Of a stretch of 64,000 nt of DNA, positions 61,101 to 64,000 are shown piece after piece. This DNA is from Bidens hawaiensis (taxonomy: Eukaryota; Streptophyta; Magnoliopsida; Asterales; Asteraceae). The DNA lies in assembly GCA_021521415.1 (NCBI GenBank), contig JAIQDT010003783.1, positions 62,001-126,000 on the forward strand. Reading direction: 5' to 3'. A program made the position numbers and the translations under genes. The notes beneath the pieces are model-generated. The model saw only the letters and a list, made by a program, of their open reading frames with translations, was not told the origin of the DNA and searched no databases. The first letter of the stretch is position 1. Every line of letters starts with the position of its first letter.

Positions 61101-61503
61101 TGAGTGGTCAGATCAAGGTCAGTCATTACATAACCAGTGGTTCTCAGGTCATTCACAATTGCTAGAAATCTTTCAAGAATTGCTTCAGTTTTTCACCATC
61201 CTTGTACTTGAATCCGTCAAGTTGTTTCTTGAGTCTTTGTTTCTTGATATTTTTCAGCTCAGTGTTCCTTTCGAACATTTCAAGCGCAACATCATACATT
61301 TCTTTGGCTGTTGGATGGTGTGCAACCTTGGTCAGAACTTCCCAAGACAGACCCAGCTTGATAATTGCTAGAGCCTTGTCATCCACCTTTCCCATCCTTT
61401 TACCAACTACTTGGTTGGCATTTGCTCCATCAGACACATAAGGACCTCTTTTGATTGAGTTCCATATATCAACATTGTTATAGCACACAACAGCCTCAAA
61501 CAA
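58113..61503 (-). pseudogene. Gag of the Sirevirus-like element, long and degenerate, N-terminus missing
   Basis: The left-over N-terminal frame (61503-61162) begins inside the Gag domain (AVVCYNNVDIWNSIKRGPYV). After a frameshift near 61175 it continues (60278-61156) to a CCHC knuckle, CYNCQQPRHFAREC, then an Asn/Gln-rich tail. A long charged extension follows (60083-59331), with coiled-coil-like segments (DLLETIDALNVKVGKLESE) and acidic runs. A second CCHC knuckle, CKKCDEYGHHTDSC, is at about 58860-58815. Large Gag extensions with a second zinc knuckle fit Sirevirus relatives. The frame is broken by frameshifts or stops at several places (near 61175, 60278, 59331, 58867, 58690, 58355). Confidence 0.8.
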
Positions 61504-61928
61504 GACTTTCTATGAATATCTTATCCTATAACAGATCTAAGATCTAATAACTAATTGACGGATCTAGTTCATGATGCTCTTATCCGATTATGTATTAATG
61601 TTATATGTAATAGTATATATTGTATATATATGTGTATGTATAATATTAAGATGAAGCTTGAGAGGATTTGGGCAGAGGTTCCATAAGTAAATCTCAAAAC
61701 TTAAATTAACAGTGGAATGAACCACTATATATAGAAGATGAGTCTAGTTCATTACACATTCCGTAACGAACTAGCCACTCACTTCGTTACATACAATAAA
61801 CATAATAAACTTAACGAATCACCCCCTGATTTGTAAAACATCCTTAACGAATCAAGAGGGAACATAACTTAAGTCTAGTTTGTTAAACATCCTTAACGAA
61901 CTAGATGATACCTTAACGAACAACATTA
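61504..61928. other. Unresolved segment with a TATA-like motif and CCTTAACGAAC repeats
   Basis: No gene. CACTATATATAG (61721-61732) and several CCTTAACGAAC/GTAACGAAC words give it the look of a small LTR; on the minus strand TGTTGTTCGTTAAGG (from 61925) could be a start. No matching partner and no target duplication were found. It abuts the truncated Gag on one side and a copia LTR on the other. Confidence 0.35.
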
Positions 61929-62828
61929 TGTTGGGTTTTATACAAGTTTATCAAAGTCAAGTTAACCACATTTAACTAGAAAACGCAACGGAAGCTTAGA
62001 TTTTAAATCTTGTTATGAACATACCATTATGTTAAAATCAAAACCCAATGAACAAGGATCAATATTACAAGAACAATATGCTCACAAATGTAAATATACC
62101 TTTTCTACCTTTAGAAGAAGATGTAGGTGAATGAAGAAGATGATGACTCGAAATGGCAAGGTTGCAAGGTAGAAACCCTCAAGCTAGTATACCCCAAGCT
62201 TTGTAGCAACAACACCAATTAATTGCTAGGATTAGAACACTTGAACAAGCTCAACAAAACCCCTAAAATCTGCCCACTTTGGCCGTGGGTTTTAGAGAGA
62301 AAGAGAGAGAGATTGTAACTTGATTCAACACACTTGAAAATTCAAAATGAAAGATTACTTTTGCATGTCTTGGATGTGGAGATAAATAATAAATTCATCA
62401 CATGGAGACAAGGGATTTTATTGGGTAAAACCACCACCCCACATGGGTGGCCGGTTTTGATGTTATTTATTTTTTATTTTTTTTTTTTTTTTTTTGTTTT
62501 GTTTTAACAATTAAAACATCTCCATCTCCATTTATTTTATAAAACTCATTTTTATAAAATGCACATACATTTATGTAATTATTTAACCAATTAAATAATT
62601 AATTTATATAAACAAATTATCCAGATAATTTATTTAAATCCTCAAGTGTGTTTGTTTAGAAAACCAATTTTCTAAACACGTAGTGTTCGGTATTCGTTTA
62701 AATGATCAAATCATTAAAAGAATACATTTGGTGTTGTCTAGCTTGTTATTGGGTATGACCCGACTTGGATTAAACACAGTTAGCCACATTAATATAAATA
62801 TGTGTCTCGGGCATACGTAATTCCAACA
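61929..62828 (-). repeat. 3' LTR of a second Ty1/copia element (900 bp)
   Basis: The ends are TGTTGG and CCAACA, perfect short inverted repeats. The minus-strand start (TGTTGGAATTACG) directly follows a polypurine tract. The LTR holds a T-rich run at 62463-62495 and a GA run at 62296-62312. The other LTR would lie beyond the window. Confidence 0.8.
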
Positions 62829-62840
62829 ATCTCCCACTTG
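62829..62840 (-). other. Polypurine tract of the second copia element
   Basis: On the minus strand AAGTGGGAGATT sits directly before the LTR start TGTTGG. Confidence 0.85.
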
Positions 62841-63594
62841 TACGAGATACATAGAAAATTAATGCAAGTGGTGAATACCGCCTAACAACAGTTCACCACC
62901 CCTAATGTGTTTGACGAAGTGCCATTCAATAACATCATCCCTTCAAGTCCCTTACTTGATATGATTTAGGTGAATCTATCATTATATCCCTTTGTTACTA
63001 GATGTCATGTTGGATCTAAGAGACATAGGTGATCATTCTCTTTACAATTCAACTTTATCAGGCCTTAGACATCTAAACTCTCAACACATAAGAGGAACAA
63101 ATTCCGTCTTGACTGTATACGCCTCTCACTATCACTTTATACTCCACCCGAGCTCATCCTTATGTACCATCTTTTACGAATAGCGAAGGGGAGAGTCAAA
63201 GTGTAATACTCGGTGAAAATCAAGACCCAATATACATCTCAGGTCTAAGGATAATATGAAATTCTCCTTTACTCAAGATTACTAATGATCAAGTCAATCG
63301 ACTCCATGTAGTAATATTGAGAGCGGGTCAGTCCAATATTTGTATCCCATAAATATCTATGAACTTTGGCAGCAAACCTATGCTCCATATTCATTTCTTA
63401 TGAATATCCACCAAACCTAGTTCATAATAGTCTTGCTTCATATTTGTTCCCACAAATGTGATCGACTACGGACTTTTAGAATAAGATAACTTATTCATGG
63501 ATTAAACATGCAAAATTAGAATTTAACTCAAGATTCCATAATCATATAAAAGAGTTAAATTACAAAAGTCTTTTAAACTTTAATACAAAATAGA
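62841..63594 (-). other. 3' non-coding region of the second copia element
   Basis: AT-rich sequence between the RNase H stop and the polypurine tract. No gene or notable repeat seen. Confidence 0.6.
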
Positions 63595-64000
63595 TCAAAT
63601 CCAATTACTAGAATATCGAAGTCCTAAGCCACTCGCATGACGCTCATGTTTAGGTCTTTCTAGGAGCTTCGTGAATGGATCCGCAAGATTTTGATCAGTT
63701 CCAACTTTGCGAATACATATCTTTCCCTTTTCAACTTCATCCCTTATGTAGTTGAATCTCCGCTCTATGTGCCTTGTCTTTTGGTGCGAACGAGGTTCCT
63801 TGATTTGTGCAATCGCACCCTCGTTGTCACAAAAGATTTCTAGGGGGTCTTGAATGGAAGAGACCACCCCTAGATCAGTAATGAATTTCTTCAACCATGC
63901 AGCTTCTTGAGCTGCCAATGAAGCGGCGATGTATTCTGATTCTGTAGTGGACAATGCTACCACTTCCTGTTTTGAGCTCTTCCAAGAGACAGCTCCTCCA
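63595..64000 (-). CDS. RNase H (Pol C-terminus) of a second Ty1/copia element, continuing past the edge
   Basis: The frame is open from the right edge. It reads GGAVSWKSSKQE, ALSTTESEYIAASLAAQEAA, LEIFCDNEGAIAQIKEP, HQKTRHIERRFNYIRDEVE and DQNLADPFTKLL, all conserved blocks of copia RNase H, then stops at 63595. It is distinct in sequence from the Sirevirus-like RNase H at 54.6-55.3 kb, so it belongs to another copia lineage. No lesion is visible in the part present. The following non-coding region, polypurine tract and LTR are in the expected order. Confidence 0.9.
   Translation of the reverse strand, partial: GGAVSWKSSKQEVVALSTTESEYIAASLAAQEAAWLKKFITDLGVVSSIQDPLEIFCDNEGAIAQIKEPRSHQKTRHIERRFNYIRDEVEKGKICIRKVGTDQNLADPFTKLLERPKHERHASGLGLRYSSNWI

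Larger units (their letters stand above)
32937..61503 (-). mobile_element. Sirevirus-like Ty1/copia retrotransposon, degenerate, 5'-truncated, carrying a nested gypsy element
   Basis: On the minus strand the order is Gag (61503-58.1 kb), protease and integrase (58097-56623), reverse transcriptase (56025-55426), RNase H (55338-54594), a motif-rich spacer, an envelope-like ORF (51257-34196), polypurine tract and 3' LTR (34018-32937). A large extra ORF after RNase H and the RT sequence [10 protein letters not shown] point to the Sirevirus (SIRE) group. Many frameshifts and stops break every ORF. No 5' LTR matching 32937-34018 is seen right of 61503, and the Gag N-terminus is missing, so the element lost its 5' end. 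The gypsy element at 35435-47778 interrupts the envelope-like ORF. Confidence 0.8.

Overview
The window is nuclear DNA from a dicot plant, very probably from the daisy family (Asteraceae). It is AT-rich, has split genes with canonical GT..AG introns, and is packed with nested plant LTR retrotransposons (Tekay-type Ty3/gypsy, Sirevirus-type Ty1/copia), a Helitron and MITEs. The family-level placement is inference from the style of the repeats.

Layout. (1) 1-25057, minus strand: a full-size PDR-type ABC transporter (ABCG), starting at 25057 and running off the left edge. I could read about 23 exons: NBD1 at 24.7-20.8 kb, TMD1 at 20.7-19.3 kb, NBD2 at 8.4-7.5 kb, TMD2 from 7.1 kb to the edge. 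Two large insertions split it. One is a 10.6-kb gypsy element (8417-19017, TSD CAACA, LTRs differing by one T) in what had been an intron of about 64 nt. The other is a 4.8-kb Helitron (1763-6600) inside a (TA)n tract of another intron. A hAT-like MITE sits in intron 2. Several exons have frame problems, so the locus is probably a decaying pseudogene. (2) 25.7-26.2 kb: a broken glutaredoxin-like gene, minus strand. (3) 26.2-32.9 kb: mostly non-coding, with a TATA-type promoter candidate, a weak SINE-like sequence and a second Helitron 3' end. (4) 32.9-61.5 kb: a degenerate, 5'-truncated Sirevirus-like copia element on the minus strand (3' LTR, envelope-like ORF, motif-rich spacer, RNase H, RT, IN, PR, Gag). 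A 12.3-kb Tekay-type gypsy element (35435-47778, TSD CAAAG) sits inside its envelope-like ORF. (5) 61.5-64.0 kb: an unresolved piece, then the 3' LTR and RNase H end of another copia element that leaves the window.

The most interesting signals are structural rather than coding. The LTRs of the young gypsy element hold an array of seven short hairpins with a nearly constant loop, TCGAnCAC in six of them, and stems that differ in sequence but stay paired. The same element holds a second family of longer hairpins with a conserved loop of about 39 nt, once per LTR and three times in the 3' non-coding region. The second gypsy element also has an array of hairpins, of a different sequence, in its LTRs, and an extra ORF with a predicted C-terminal membrane anchor between the primer binding site and gag. 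The Helitron ends in a ten-copy 121-bp array whose last nine copies alternate between two variants.

All identifications come from reading motifs, splice signals, terminal repeats and target-site duplications by eye. No alignment or database search was run.
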